Notes: generated by a model not told the origin, from the sequence alone. A DNA stretch of 64,000 nt from Nostoc linckia NIES-25 (GCF_002368035.1 NZ_AP018222.1:744001-808000), one strand, 5' to 3'; positions 1 through 8,609 are shown, numbered from the stretch's first letter. Translations and numbers: made by a program.

Positions 1-744
1 GGCAAAGGGTTGTTTATTGGCGATTTTCGGGAAATTTTCCGCAAAGCCCCCTGTTGTGGCTAGGGATGTTTGACTTTTGTAGGCATCAATCGTTCTTTCT
101 GTAGATTTGGGGCTATCAGTTATTACTAAAAAACGCCCATCTAGCAATGCTGCGGAAAAATTTTCTCCTGAGAGTCCCTGATTTTGTTTGATGGCAATTC
201 CTTGATAAGTGCGCTCAACCCATTTGCCTTGTTTGAGAGTTTTAGGTTGTGCGAAGATGGTTTTTGCTATTTCTGGGTTTTTTACTGGCAATACCATTAC
301 CATCGACTGCTGATCCGCAGTTACATCTTCATCGGTGGTAACTGGTTTGGGTACAGATTTATTCGTTGTTTTTGGTGCAAGAATCGCAATGGTAACGTTA
401 TTGCCTACCCAAGGAGCAATATCTTTCTGGAAGTCATAACCATTATTAGTTAGAAAGCGATCGCGCAACTGTACTAAATTTTTATCTAGTTCTGCTTGGG
501 TTTCCTTTGTCCCAAACTCCCGTAATTTCTGCCATTGCTGGGGATCTGTTGTTAAGGAAACCGCAAACAGAGCATCACCAGGAATAATATTTGCACCTAC
601 TAGCAAATCATTCCAAGATGATTGCCTTTGCAACCAGTACGCTGCACCTCCGGCAGCAATTAATAACCCAGCAGACGATAGCGTCAGCACCAGAGACGGC
701 TTCTTCTTTTTCTTCATGGGAACAGACACAAGAGGCGGTGCCAT
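1..744 (-). CDS. DUF3352 family protein (C-terminus off window)
   Basis: Partial gene: the reading frame is open from the window edge up to an ATG at 744 on the minus strand, giving the first 248 residues. The N-terminus reads MAPPLVSVPMKKKKKPSL, followed by a hydrophobic stretch (about residues 18-35) that looks like a membrane anchor or uncleaved signal. The following region (WNDLLVGANIIPGDALFAVS, then an SMVMVLPVKNPE-type segment) resembles cyanobacterial DUF3352 proteins, which are cell-envelope proteins of unknown function. A second in-frame ATG lies at 717; I prefer 744. Family assignment is from memory of the motif style; the role is unknown. Confidence 0.7.
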   Translation of the reverse strand, partial: MAPPLVSVPMKKKKKPSLVLTLSSAGLLIAAGGAAYWLQRQSSWNDLLVGANIIPGDALFAVSLTTDPQQWQKLREFGTKETQAELDKNLVQLRDRFLTNNGYDFQKDIAPWVGNNVTIAILAPKTTNKSVPKPVTTDEDVTADQQSMVMVLPVKNPEIAKTIFAQPKTLKQGKWVERTYQGIAIKQNQGLSGENFSAALLDGRFLVITDSPKSTERTIDAYKSQTSLATTGGFAENFPKIANKQPFA

Positions 745-1543
745 TGAAACCTAATACCTCATACTTGCAAACTCATTACTTGCTTGATTGGTTCAGTCAA
801 TCAATTTTGGATTTTAAGATTTTGCGGAAAGTTCCGATCTGAACTTTCCAAGACCGATTTTGGATTTGTTCCGTACACTAGGGCGGGGCACGAACCGAAA
901 TAATCTAAAATTTGAAAATCTAAAATCGAAATCGGTACGGTCAACCAAAAAGTTTCTCGTTATTTAAGGCAGCTAAGTAGATAAATTTTTCCACCCTAGA
1001 CATCGATCGCATTTCCGTAATCAATTTTATTTTCCTGCTGTTTCAAAAGCACTGTTTTAGTGGTTAGTTACCTTTTTTAACACGCTTTGCTGAATTTCGC
1101 AGAACGCTTCCTTTGAAAGGATGCCTTTGCGGAAAGTTATCGATAGTTCAATTCCTTATTTCAGGCACTTCGAGGATATAACTAAGTTGGCAAAGCTGCA
1201 AGTGATTAGTAACTTACACTTCCTTATATTTACAGAACTGTTATCTGTTATATTGACTTTATCTAACTTAGAATAATTCAGTATTCAGTATTTTGTATTG
1301 GTTGCTAATAAAGGAATCCAAATATATTTTTGAATTATAATTTTTGTCAACTTGTATTATTTGAAGCTAAAAATTGTTATTTCTGCTGAGAACCAACTGC
1401 GAATTTTTGGAAATCAAAAATTAAATAATTAAAGATTAATCATGCTTTTGGGGCTAACTAATCTCCGAATTGGCAATATTTGAGTAGAGACACAAGATTC
1501 TGCGTTTCTACTACAACTTGCCCAAATCCTCGCTTTTTCGTCG
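745..1543. other. Intergenic stretch with a perfect stem-loop
   Basis: About 800 bases between divergently placed genes with no credible ORF. It holds a perfect 9-bp inverted repeat at 826-849 (GGAAAGTTC, 6-nt loop, GAACTTTCC). The 13-mer TTTGCGGAAAGTT occurs there and again near 1126-1138. An imperfect copy of the GTAGAGAC/GTCTCTAC palindrome family lies near 1482-1512. No T-run follows the 826 stem, so it need not be a terminator. Confidence 0.5.
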
Positions 1544-2173
1544 CTATACCTCAGCATTCACAGCACTTAACTGCATAGGCCCCAAATATTTCGTTAAATA
1601 AGGCGAAAAAACTTCATAAATTAAGGTAAGCGGCTGTCCATGATGCCAAAACAGGTAGTGGCGGCCCCATAAAGGCCCGTTTACGTTAAAACCTGACTGT
1701 AGCGCCGGAGAGTAACCGTAATAAATCCCTCGGACATCGCGATACAACTCTGTGCGAAGACGAGCCAAACTAGCCCAAATTGGTAATGAACGATTTTGCA
1801 AATACTCATCTACATGGCTGGCTTCCCACCACGAAGTCGCATAGGCTAATCGCTGACCAGAAGGAGTACGCAGCCACACTTGTCGCCGTAGTCGCGGCTC
1901 TGGCACAGCTTGGATTAAGTCAGGCGCGTTATCCAAGTCCATACCAATTAATGACATATCAATGACATCTACTTCCGTAGGCTCACCTGTGAGCAATTCT
2001 AAGTGACGTGTTGGTGAACCGTCCCCTAAAAGTAGTAGCTGCCAAGCTGGTGCAAGCTGAGTGTGAGGCAAACTTTTTTGAATTACTTCCTCCCCTCCTT
2101 GCCAAATTGGAGTCAGGCGATGCCAAGCCGCTGGCAGTGTTAAGTTGTTCGTTGGCGTAAAAGTAATAGTCAA
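1544..2173 (-). CDS. Chorismate lyase (cyanobacterial chorismate pyruvate-lyase family)
   Basis: 209-residue soluble protein resembling the cyanobacterial chorismate lyase/DUF98 family (Synechocystis Sll1797 type). That family releases pyruvate from chorismate to give 4-hydroxybenzoate, the ring precursor of plastoquinone. Recognisable segments are the N-terminal AAWHRLTPIWQGGEE, the central LLLGDGSPTRHLELLTG, the RRQVWLRTPSGQRLAYATSW strand pair and the C-terminal LWGRHYLFWHHGQPLTLIYE. Length fits the family. No signal peptide. The ATG at 2173 is the only sensible start. Stand-alone gene; STRR-rich DNA lies upstream. Assignment is by overall resemblance, not by a verified alignment. Confidence 0.8.
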   Translation of the reverse strand: MTITFTPTNNLTLPAAWHRLTPIWQGGEEVIQKSLPHTQLAPAWQLLLLGDGSPTRHLELLTGEPTEVDVIDMSLIGMDLDNAPDLIQAVPEPRLRRQVWLRTPSGQRLAYATSWWEASHVDEYLQNRSLPIWASLARLRTELYRDVRGIYYGYSPALQSGFNVNGPLWGRHYLFWHHGQPLTLIYEVFSPYLTKYLGPMQLSAVNAEV

Positions 2174-2221
2174 TGTTTTTTACAAAACTTCACCTATCTC
2201 TATAAAAGCATAAAAAACGAT

Positions 2222-2370
2222 AGAGTCATTAGTCATTAGTCATTTGTCATTGGGCAAACAGGTTATGGGAAAAGGGAAAGGGGTAAGGGGAAAAGGGGAA
2301 AGATTAAATTTATTCCTTTTCCCTTTAACCTTTAACCTTTTCCCCTTGTCTTCCCCATCTCCCCATACCC
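2222..2370. repeat. STRR tract plus purine-rich dispersed repeat
   Basis: Begins with AGTCATT-type heptamers (2222-2252) and continues into a GGGGAAAAGG/CCTTTTCCCC-rich segment. Positions 2281-2346 are a perfect 66-bp inverted match to 30979-31044, so this is a dispersed repeat family rather than random low complexity. Confidence 0.85.
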
Positions 2371-2444
2371 ACCTAGATTTAAGGGTCAACAGTCTCAAGT
2401 GTTTCGACACTTTGACTATTGACCCTTGATGAATAAACTAAAAA

Positions 2445-2525
2445 TGCGGATGGCGAGACTCGAACTCGCAAGGCAAAGCCACACGCACCTCAAGCGTGCG
2501 CGTATACCAATTCCGCCACATCCGC
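2445..2525 (-). tRNA. tRNA-Leu (anticodon GAG)
   Basis: The minus strand folds as a class II tRNA. The 7-bp acceptor stem is GCGGATG (2525-2519) with CATCCGC (2452-2446) and discriminator A at 2445. The D-arm contains GAATTGGTA. The anticodon stem CACGC/GCGTG encloses the loop TTGAGGT, so the anticodon is GAG. A long variable arm is followed by a T-arm with GAGTTCGAGTCTC. CCA is not encoded. The 81-nt length is typical of bacterial tRNA-Leu. Confidence 0.95.
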
Positions 2526-2644
2526 GCAGGTTGTCTAAATATAGACTATAGCATAAGAAAATAATTATAGTAAGGTGAGTTCTCAGTTTCAGTTCAGAAA
2601 AATTTAAGTGTACGGTTTTATAAATTTCCTCAAGGCGGTATCAG

Positions 2645-2903
2645 ACTGACAGAAATGTAGCCGATGCACAAGTGATATTAAAAGGGTTAGAGCTACTGTA
2701 AGAGGCACAATGGGGGACAAAAGCTGTCGTTTAAAAGGTGACGCCTTTTGAGGGAAAAACTAATTCGGGAAACTGGCAAGATTAGCAACAGCAATGTTGT
2801 TAATCTAGTTAAGCCCCGTAGAGGCAGCAAGCCCAATTCTTGACTTTGGTGAAGATGAAGGTTGGGAATCTCCTGTCATAATTTGAAATAACGCGAAAGC
2901 GTT
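2645..2903 (+). pseudogene. Decayed 3' end of an IS200/IS605-type tnpB with right-end hairpin
   Basis: No intact ORF, but two frames carry text typical of the C-terminus of TnpB-like proteins. Frame 1 from 2645 reads TDRNVADAQVILKGLELL, stop, EAQWGTKAVV, stop, then KTNSGNWQD (about 2756-2782). After one frameshift the frame from 2818 reads VEAASPILDFGEDEGWESP and ends in a natural stop at 2884-2886. A GAAA-loop hairpin follows directly (AACGC-GAAA-GCGTT, 2890-2903), as at the right end of IS200/IS605 elements where the omega RNA ends. The relic lies just upstream of accC and may now supply its leader. The stops are seen; family identity is inferred from motif memory. Confidence 0.55.
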
Positions 2904-2961
2904 GTTGCACATCAGATGGGAGAAAATGTCAATCTACTGGTACTAATATCGAAACTCCAAA

Positions 2962-4305
2962 ATGAAGTTTGACAAAATATTAATTGCCAATCGGGGAGAA
3001 ATCGCCCTTCGCATTCTCCGCGCCTGTGAAGAAATGGGAATTGCGACAGTTGCGGTTCACTCCAGTGTTGACCGTAATGCTCTCCACGTTCAACTTGCTG
3101 ATGAAGCGGTTTGCATTGGCGAACCTGCTAGCAGTAAGAGTTATTTGAATATTCCCAATATCATTGCTGCTGCATTGACTCGCAATGCCACTGCTATTCA
3201 TCCAGGTTATGGGTTTTTGGCGGAAAATGCCAAATTTGCAGAAATCTGTGCTGCTCATGACATTGCCTTTATCGGCCCAACTCCTGAAGCTATCAGGCAG
3301 ATGGGGGATAAATCTACTGCCAAAGAAACCATGCAAAAGGCTGGAGTTCCGACAGTACCGGGTAGTAATGGGTTGGTAGAATCCGAGCAAGAAGGATTAC
3401 AATTCGCTAAAGATATCGGCTATCCAGTGATGATTAAAGCCACAGCAGGTGGTGGCGGCCGGGGTATGCGTTTGGTGCGTTCTGAAGACGAATTTGTCAA
3501 ACTTTTTCTAGCAGCCCAAGGGGAAGCAGGAGCAGCTTTTGGTAATTCTGGCGTTTACATAGAAAAATTTATTGAACGTCCTCGGCACATTGAATTTCAA
3601 ATTTTGGCAGATAACTACGGCAATGTTATCCACTTAGGGGAACGAGATTGCTCAATTCAGCGCCGGAATCAAAAGTTATTAGAAGAGGCTCCTAGTCCGG
3701 CTCTCGATTCAGATCTGCGGGAGAAAATGGGACAAGCTGCTGTCAAGGCTGCCCAATTCATTAACTACACTGGGGCGGGCACTATCGAGTTTCTCTTGGA
3801 TAGATTCGGTAAATTCTACTTTATGGAAATGAACACTCGGATTCAAGTAGAACATCCAGTAACAGAGATGATTACTGGAGTAGATTTGGTTGCCGAACAA
3901 ATCCGGGTTGCCCAAGGGGAAAGACTGAAGCTTACCCAAGACCAAGTAGTTTTACGCGGTCATGCGATCGAATGTCGGATTAACGCTGAAGACCCCGATC
4001 GCGATTTTCGCCCATCTCCAGGACGAATTAGCGGCTATCTGCCCCCTGGAGGCCCTGGTGTTCGCATTGATTCCCACGTCTACACAGATTACCAAATTCC
4101 CCCTTATTATGATTCCTTGATTGGCAAGTTAATTGTTTGGGGGCCAGATCGCCCTACTGCTATTAACCGCATGAAACGCGCACTACGAGAATGTGCCATT
4201 ACCGGATTACCCACTACTATCGGGTTTCACCAAAAAATTATGGAAACTCCACAGTTTTTACAAGGTAATGTGTATACAAATTTTGTGCAGGAGATGAACG
4301 GGTAG
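2962..4305 (+). CDS. accC: Acetyl-CoA carboxylase, biotin carboxylase subunit
   Basis: 447 residues, normal for bacterial biotin carboxylase. It carboxylates the biotin of BCCP (accB is at 49.0 kb here) using ATP and bicarbonate, the first step of fatty-acid synthesis. Seen: N-terminal FDKILIANRGEIALRILRAC, the ATP-grasp glycine-rich loop AGGGGRGMR (near residue 165), ERDCSIQRRNQKLLEEAPSP, the active-site segment MEMNTRIQVEHPVTE (near 290) and a C-terminal FRPSPGRISGYLPPGGPGVR domain. ATG at 2962 matches the family N-terminus exactly. Transcribed alone. The 5' flank contains a transposon relic, which could affect its promoter. Confidence 0.97.
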   Translation: MKFDKILIANRGEIALRILRACEEMGIATVAVHSSVDRNALHVQLADEAVCIGEPASSKSYLNIPNIIAAALTRNATAIHPGYGFLAENAKFAEICAAHDIAFIGPTPEAIRQMGDKSTAKETMQKAGVPTVPGSNGLVESEQEGLQFAKDIGYPVMIKATAGGGGRGMRLVRSEDEFVKLFLAAQGEAGAAFGNSGVYIEKFIERPRHIEFQILADNYGNVIHLGERDCSIQRRNQKLLEEAPSPALDSDLREKMGQAAVKAAQFINYTGAGTIEFLLDRFGKFYFMEMNTRIQVEHPVTEMITGVDLVAEQIRVAQGERLKLTQDQVVLRGHAIECRINAEDPDRDFRPSPGRISGYLPPGGPGVRIDSHVYTDYQIPPYYDSLIGKLIVWGPDRPTAINRMKRALRECAITGLPTTIGFHQKIMETPQFLQGNVYTNFVQEMNG

Positions 4306-4415
4306 GGGATTGGGGAGATGGCTTCGCCAAGGGGAAAGGGGAAAGGGGAAAGGGAAAATAAGGGATCTTTCTTTGCCCCTTCCGCTATGCCCTTTGCCCT
4401 ATGCCCCATGCCCCA
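4306..4415. repeat. GGGGAAA-rich STRR tract
   Basis: Polypurine repeats (GGGGAAAG units) run into CCCCATGC/CCTATGCC units between the convergent accC and YggT genes. Same style as the tracts near 30.0, 48.2, 51.0 and 53.0 kb. Confidence 0.8.
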
Positions 4416-4418
4416 TAT

Positions 4419-4724
4419 CTAACTTACATGAGCCAGCATAGTTAATAATCCTTGCTGGCCTAGGAGAATTTCTCGCACCAGGCTAAAAATACCAACCCAA
4501 ATAATGGGGGTAATGTCCACTCCGCCGATGGGTGGCACGAGTTTTCGTAAAGGGATTAAAAATGGTTCAGTGGGCCAAGCTATTAAATTAAAGGGCAAAC
4601 GATTCAGATTCACTTGGGGATACCAAGTGAGAATAATGCGAAATATAAATAAAAATGTCATCAGCCCTAGCACCGGGCCGAGAATCCAAGCAGTCAGGTC
4701 AACACCAGTCATCGGTTTCAGCAA
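4419..4724 (-). CDS. YggT/Ycf19 family membrane protein
   Basis: About 100 residues with two hydrophobic segments (roughly residues 10-32 and 68-92) separated by the conserved hydrophilic stretch WYPQVNLNRLPFNLIAWPTEPFL. The motif TEPFLIPLRKLVPPIGGVDITPI is diagnostic of the YggT/Ycf19 (YlmG) family, small integral membrane proteins of cyanobacteria and plastids linked to cell or plastid division and thylakoid organisation. Start may be the first Met (4724) or Met5 (MTGVDLT, 4712). Convergent with accC. Confidence 0.9.
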   Translation of the reverse strand: MLKPMTGVDLTAWILGPVLGLMTFLFIFRIILTWYPQVNLNRLPFNLIAWPTEPFLIPLRKLVPPIGGVDITPIIWVGIFSLVREILLGQQGLLTMLAHVS

Positions 4725-4972
4725 CTATCTGTGAATAATAAACACTTGGGCGAACGGCAAGCCGCGCTTCGCTAACGCCAGCAAATTTGAAGCTTTGTAA
4801 AGCACTCTCATTACAATTTTATTTCAACACAGAGGAACTGGGCATTGAATTTACTAAGCACTGCTTGAGAAAGTGCAACGATCTAGTTTGCCAATTCCCA
4901 CCCAAAGGCTTCTCAAGAAAGTACTACACTATTAAAATTAGTTATGAAGTGTGTAAAAAAAGGTTGAGAAGT

Positions 4973-5092
4973 ATGACGCCCGCTTTAGCAAATTTTCTTT
5001 GGAGTCTCTTTTGGGGTGGTTTAGGTGTTGTGATCCCCATTACAGTAGCTCTGATCTTCATTAGCCAAAAAGATAAAATCCAGCGTTCATAA
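4973..5092 (+). CDS. psbX: Photosystem II reaction centre protein PsbX
   Basis: 39-residue protein: MTPALANFLWSLFWGGLGVV followed by IPITVALIFISQKDKIQRS. It has a single transmembrane helix and a basic C-terminal tail. PsbX is a peripheral small subunit of photosystem II near the QB/plastoquinone pocket and cytochrome b559. The start is the ATG at 4973, after a purine-rich AGGTTGAG; the frame is open upstream to 4787, but that 62-residue extension is not part of PsbX. ycf66 lies immediately downstream on the same strand, an arrangement I recall from other cyanobacteria. Confidence 0.95.
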   Translation: MTPALANFLWSLFWGGLGVVIPITVALIFISQKDKIQRS

Positions 5093-5230
5093 TCCTTCGG
5101 ATTGTCGAATAGACTCTCACAAAGGATTGTTTCTCAGCTATTTACTTCAATCATTGCACCAAAAGCACCAGTTTTTGCCGTTGGGGCATTTGTAGCTGAG
5201 AAAAACATTTTTTTACTTTTCGCTCAACAG

Positions 5231-5261
5231 CTTCAGAGCTTCTTAGTCAGAAGCTTTGAAG
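5231..5261. other. Stem-loop between psbX and ycf66
   Basis: A 13-bp stem with one G-T wobble (5231-5243 pairing with 5249-5261) closes a TAGTC loop. There is no downstream U-run, so it is more likely an mRNA processing or stability element, or a weak terminator. A second, looser inverted pair (TTTCTCAGCTA/TAGCTGAGAAA) lies at about 5128-5201. Confidence 0.45.
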
Positions 5262-5341
5262 CTTCAATATTATGATGACTAATTAGAGTAGTGATTTTAA
5301 TTGTGACTCGCTAACATAGATTTGATATTGGGAAAACAGCA

Positions 5342-6262
5342 ATGATAAATTTTGGGCTGAACTCAGCCAGTATTCTGGCTCAGGTAAATTTTGGGGCGAA
5401 CTCAGCCAGTATTCTAGGAATTTTCCTGGCTGTGGCTGGGGCAGCACTGTATTTTCTCCGCACTGTCCGCCCGGAACTGTCACGAGATCAAGATATCTTT
5501 TTTGCAGCAGTCGGGTTGTTGTGCGGCTTTATTCTCATCTTTCAAGGATGGCGACTAGACCCGATTCTCCAATTTGGTCAATTGCTTTTAGTCGGCACAA
5601 CTGTGTTTTTTGCGGTTGAAAGTATTCGACTACGAAGTATAGCCACCCAGCAAGCGAAGCGCAACACTCCCATTGTCGATGACGAGCGAGAGGTAAGCGG
5701 AAATTATCAGTACAAGCGCAATCGCAAAAACTATGAAGCTCAGATGGATGCAGACTTAGAGCCGCTGCCTTATGAGGACGAGGAAGAACGCCCCGTGCGT
5801 CCTAGAATTCGTGGTAGCAGAGATGAAATTTCAACTCGTGATGACTACTACGAGGATCAACCCCCCCGTCGTTCAGAACGTCGCAACAGCAACAATAATG
5901 AAAGGCAAAATCCAAGCGATAGAACCCGGCGGCGTAGTTCTGGGCGTCCAGTGAGTCGTCCTTCTCAAAGCTTTGAAGATGAAAATTGGGGTTCTTCATC
6001 CAGAGAAGTTGATGATTGGGAAAGTTCTGGTGATGAAGTGAGAAAACCCTCTCGCCGCGGTAATAACGCGCCTGGGCGAACAGAAAACCGCGAAGATGAT
6101 GTTGCTCCCAGACCAAGAAGGCGGCGTCCAGCCACCGACTCGGCTCCTCGAAGACCCCGCGAAGATGATGACGCGATTCCAACTGAATATGTACCATACA
6201 ACCCGATTGAAAAGCCTAATGAAGGGCCAAATAATTCAACGGATTTTGATGACGATGTTTAA
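5342..6262 (+). CDS. ycf66: Ycf66 family membrane protein
   Basis: 306 residues. The N-terminal ~100 residues hold two or three membrane segments (SILGIFLAVAGAALYFLRTV, IFFAAVGLLCGFILIFQGW, GQLLLVGTTVFFAVESIRL), which define the Ycf66 family of cyanobacteria and some plastids; function unknown. The rest is a long, charged, probably disordered tail rich in R, D, E, S and P, typical of cyanobacterial members. The first 25 residues contain a duplicated NFGxNSASIL unit, encoded by a 39-bp tandem duplication (units starting at about 5347 and 5386). ATG at 5342. Downstream of psbX, probably expressed with thylakoid genes. Confidence 0.9.
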   Translation: MINFGLNSASILAQVNFGANSASILGIFLAVAGAALYFLRTVRPELSRDQDIFFAAVGLLCGFILIFQGWRLDPILQFGQLLLVGTTVFFAVESIRLRSIATQQAKRNTPIVDDEREVSGNYQYKRNRKNYEAQMDADLEPLPYEDEEERPVRPRIRGSRDEISTRDDYYEDQPPRRSERRNSNNNERQNPSDRTRRRSSGRPVSRPSQSFEDENWGSSSREVDDWESSGDEVRKPSRRGNNAPGRTENREDDVAPRPRRRRPATDSAPRRPREDDDAIPTEYVPYNPIEKPNEGPNNSTDFDDDV

Positions 6263-6308
6263 AAGAACTGGCGTGAGGTAGATTTAGGGGCAATGGAAAA
6301 CACTTGAG

Positions 6309-6866
6309 GTGAAAAAATTAACGCCTAGATTGTGGCTCCAAAGACCAATTCATTGGAGCCTGGTTTTTGGTTTTACAAGTTTGCTTGTATCTTGTGGTTC
6401 TAACGATATTCCCATAGGGCCTACTTCCCTCAACAGTCGCTACACGGAGGAGCAACCTGCTTTGAGTGGAAATGGGCGTCTTTTAGCGTTTGTATCAAAT
6501 CGCAATGGCAATCAGCAGCTACTGGTGTACGATTTGGAAAGGCAAATGTTTATTTCTACACCAGGGATAAACCGACAGGAAACCATTGCTGAAAGTCCTA
6601 GCTTGAGCTACACAGGGCGTTACATCGCTTATATTACTAGCGACCAAGGTAGACCAGTAGTAGCACTTTACGATCGCGCCGTCCAACAGTCGCAAATCCT
6701 CACCCCAATCTATCGCGGTTGGGTCAGAAAGCCCAATATTAGCCCAGATGGGCGTTATGTTGTCTTTGAAAGCGCCAGCCGCGGTCAGTGGGATATTGAA
6801 GTTCTAGACCGGGGGCCGAATGTAGAGTTAGATATTCCTAATGGTGCAACTGTAACGCCTCCTTAG
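6309..6866 (+). CDS. TolB-like beta-propeller lipoprotein
   Basis: 185 residues starting with GTG at 6309. The N-terminus has basic residues, a hydrophobic stretch and a lipobox (LLVSC, Cys near residue 29), so it is probably an exported lipoprotein. The mature part carries PD40/WD40-like repeats of the TolB type (ALSGNGRLLAFVSNRNGNQQ, PSLSYTGRYIAYITSDQG, PNISPDGRYVVFESASRGQW). This is about half a propeller, so it may need a partner; a paralogue follows at 6981. Function unknown; TolB-like domains usually mediate periplasmic protein contacts. Confidence 0.8.
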   Translation: MKKLTPRLWLQRPIHWSLVFGFTSLLVSCGSNDIPIGPTSLNSRYTEEQPALSGNGRLLAFVSNRNGNQQLLVYDLERQMFISTPGINRQETIAESPSLSYTGRYIAYITSDQGRPVVALYDRAVQQSQILTPIYRGWVRKPNISPDGRYVVFESASRGQWDIEVLDRGPNVELDIPNGATVTPP

Positions 6867-6890
6867 GGGATGGGGAGGTGGGGAGAATGG

Positions 6891-6932
6891 GGAGTTAGGA
6901 GTTAGGAGTTAGGAGTTAGGAGTTAGGAGTTA
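6891..6932. repeat. GGAGTTA heptamer STRR
   Basis: Six exact tandem copies of GGAGTTA, then TAATGAC/AAATGAC units up to 6970. It sits between the two TolB-like genes and touches the 5' end of the second one. Confidence 0.95.
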
Positions 6933-6980
6933 CGAAACTCTTGACAAATGACTAATGACAAATGACTAATGACAATTATT

Positions 6981-7505
6981 ATGAAACGTATCTTTTTTAT
7001 TCCTGTATTTATATTCTTAAGTTTATTGACTGGGTGTTTTGGTTACCCTCGGATTTTGAGTTATCCCTTCGATCCAGGGGGGCGGGGTCTTAATAGTTTC
7101 GCTTCGGAATTAGACCCGCAAATTTCGGGGAGATACATTGTTTTTGTGACTGACCGACGGGGTAGCCAAGATGTTTATATGTTTGATACGCTAAGTCGCG
7201 ATTTGGTTGATTTACCGGGTTTAAATTCGTTTGATGCGATCGCCAATCATCCTAGCGTTTCCCAAGATGGTCGTTTTATTGTGTTTGCAGCTAGTCGCCA
7301 AGGGCGATCGGCTATTTTTCTCTACGATCGAGAAACGCGCCAATCACGGAATTTAACTTCTAACTTACTAGCCGAAGTCCGCAACCCTACAATTAGCGCT
7401 GATGGCAATCGCATTGCTTTTGAGTCTAGTAACAACGGCCAGTGGGATGTTTTAGTATACGACCGTTATGGACGGCCTTTGAATATACCGCAGGAACCGC
7501 GTTAG
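6981..7505 (+). CDS. TolB-like beta-propeller lipoprotein, paralogue
   Basis: About 174 residues: MKRIFFIPVFIFLSLLTGCF is a classic lipoprotein signal with lipobox LLTGC. Three or four PD40-type blades follow (DPQISGRYIVFVTDRRGSQD, PSVSQDGRFIVFAASRQG, PTISADGNRIAFESSNNGQW). It shares layout and blade sequence with the gene at 6309, so the two look like a tandem duplication. I chose ATG 6981 over the in-frame ATG at 6969 because the latter is built from the TAATGAC repeat and would add four residues before the basic n-region. Periplasmic or outer-membrane lipoprotein of unknown role. Confidence 0.8.
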   Translation: MKRIFFIPVFIFLSLLTGCFGYPRILSYPFDPGGRGLNSFASELDPQISGRYIVFVTDRRGSQDVYMFDTLSRDLVDLPGLNSFDAIANHPSVSQDGRFIVFAASRQGRSAIFLYDRETRQSRNLTSNLLAEVRNPTISADGNRIAFESSNNGQWDVLVYDRYGRPLNIPQEPR

Positions 7506-7507
7506 GG

Positions 7508-7620
7508 CTGGGGACTGGGGACTGGGGACTGGGGACTGGGAGTGTGAGAAGGATGGGAAGTTTTGTTATAATCATCCCCCTCATCTCCCCAGTCCCTAAT
7601 CCCCAGTCCCCTGTCCCTCT
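7508..7620. repeat. GGGGACT STRR and inverted companion
   Basis: Tandem GGGGACT heptamers (7508-7540) are followed by CCCCAGTCCC-type copies in the opposite orientation (7586-7618). The pair could form a large hairpin between the convergent TolB-like and sdhB genes, and so act as a transcription barrier. Confidence 0.85.
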
Positions 7621-8609
7621 TCTCGTTGCACAGATTCAATGAGCGATCGCACTTGTTCTGTCCCCTCAGAAGCTTCAAATGATAACGGGAATTTTCCTCT
7701 AGATAACATCCGCAATCCTAAAGGTGCGAGGCTGAGTAGTCCTCTGAGGTCGCGAAAATAATTACCGACTACTTGTAAACCAAATTGACGTTCGTCAATC
7801 CAACCACCTTGTTTGACTAAATCGATTAATACTCTGCGGTGGCGAATTGAACGACTGTCAGTGGCTTGTTTATCGGTGAGAATTTCTTGTTTAATTTTCG
7901 TGATTTGTTCTAGTGGTGCAACTTCCATTGGACAAACACTATCGCAGTACAAACAACGGGTACAACCCCACACGCCTTTAGTACCTTCGTTGTAATTTGC
8001 TAAACGATTTTCGGTGTCGCTATCTCGTGAGTCTGCTACCATGCGGTAAGCTTTGGCAAGAGCATGAGGCCCGACAAAATCTGGATTAATTTCGCGGGCA
8101 TTGCACTCAGAGTAACAAGCACCGCACATAATACAGTTACCAGTTTTGTCGAGGCGCGATCGCTCTTCGGGTGTTTGCAAAAATTCTCTTTCTGGTACTT
8201 GTCGTGCTGCTGTACTCACATAAGGAGCAACTGCTTCTAGATTGTTCCAGAAACTACTCATATCTACAACCAAATCCTTAATCACAGGCATATTGCCAAG
8301 AGGGGCGATGGTGATTTCAGCAGTAGCATTTACTTTGCTTTCGGATGATGCTATTTGTTGTAATCTGGCGAGTTCACTGCCAACATTTTCCTTACAAGCT
8401 AAAGCCGAACGCCCATTGATTCGCATCGCACAGCTACCACAAATAGTATTGCGGCAATTTTTCCGAAATGCTAAAGTTCCATCTTGCTCCCACTTAATAT
8501 GATTGAGGCAATCAAGGATTGTATTACCTGGTTGAGCCTCTACGATATAGGTTTGCACAACAGGTGAGGAATTTTGCTGCTGTCGAATTACCTTAAAAAT
8601 AACTTCCAT
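7596..8609 (-). CDS. sdhB: Succinate dehydrogenase/fumarate reductase iron-sulfur subunit
   Basis: About 337 residues. It passes electrons from the flavoprotein subunit to the quinone pool. All three cluster motifs are visible: CRNTICGSCAMRINGRSALAC (2Fe-2S; first Cys near residue 52), CIMCGACYSECNA and CTRCLYCDSVCPM (4Fe-4S/3Fe-4S). I chose ATG 8609 (MEVIFKVIRQ), which matches the usual beginning of the ferredoxin fold; an in-frame ATG at 8657 would add 16 residues. The C-terminal 70 residues beyond the core are longer than in proteobacterial SdhB, as in other cyanobacteria. The stop lies inside repeat DNA. No sdhA nearby. Confidence 0.9.
   Translation of the reverse strand: MEVIFKVIRQQQNSSPVVQTYIVEAQPGNTILDCLNHIKWEQDGTLAFRKNCRNTICGSCAMRINGRSALACKENVGSELARLQQIASSESKVNATAEITIAPLGNMPVIKDLVVDMSSFWNNLEAVAPYVSTAARQVPEREFLQTPEERSRLDKTGNCIMCGACYSECNAREINPDFVGPHALAKAYRMVADSRDSDTENRLANYNEGTKGVWGCTRCLYCDSVCPMEVAPLEQITKIKQEILTDKQATDSRSIRHRRVLIDLVKQGGWIDERQFGLQVVGNYFRDLRGLLSLAPLGLRMLSRGKFPLSFEASEGTEQVRSLIESVQREEGQGTGD

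Noticed and set aside
4787..4972. 62-residue N-terminal extension of PsbX
   Set aside because: PsbX is 39-40 residues and its conserved start is at 4973 with its own ribosome binding site.
5802..6201. Antisense ORFs over ycf66
   Set aside because: Result from the Arg/Ser/Asp-rich low-complexity tail of Ycf66; no start signals.
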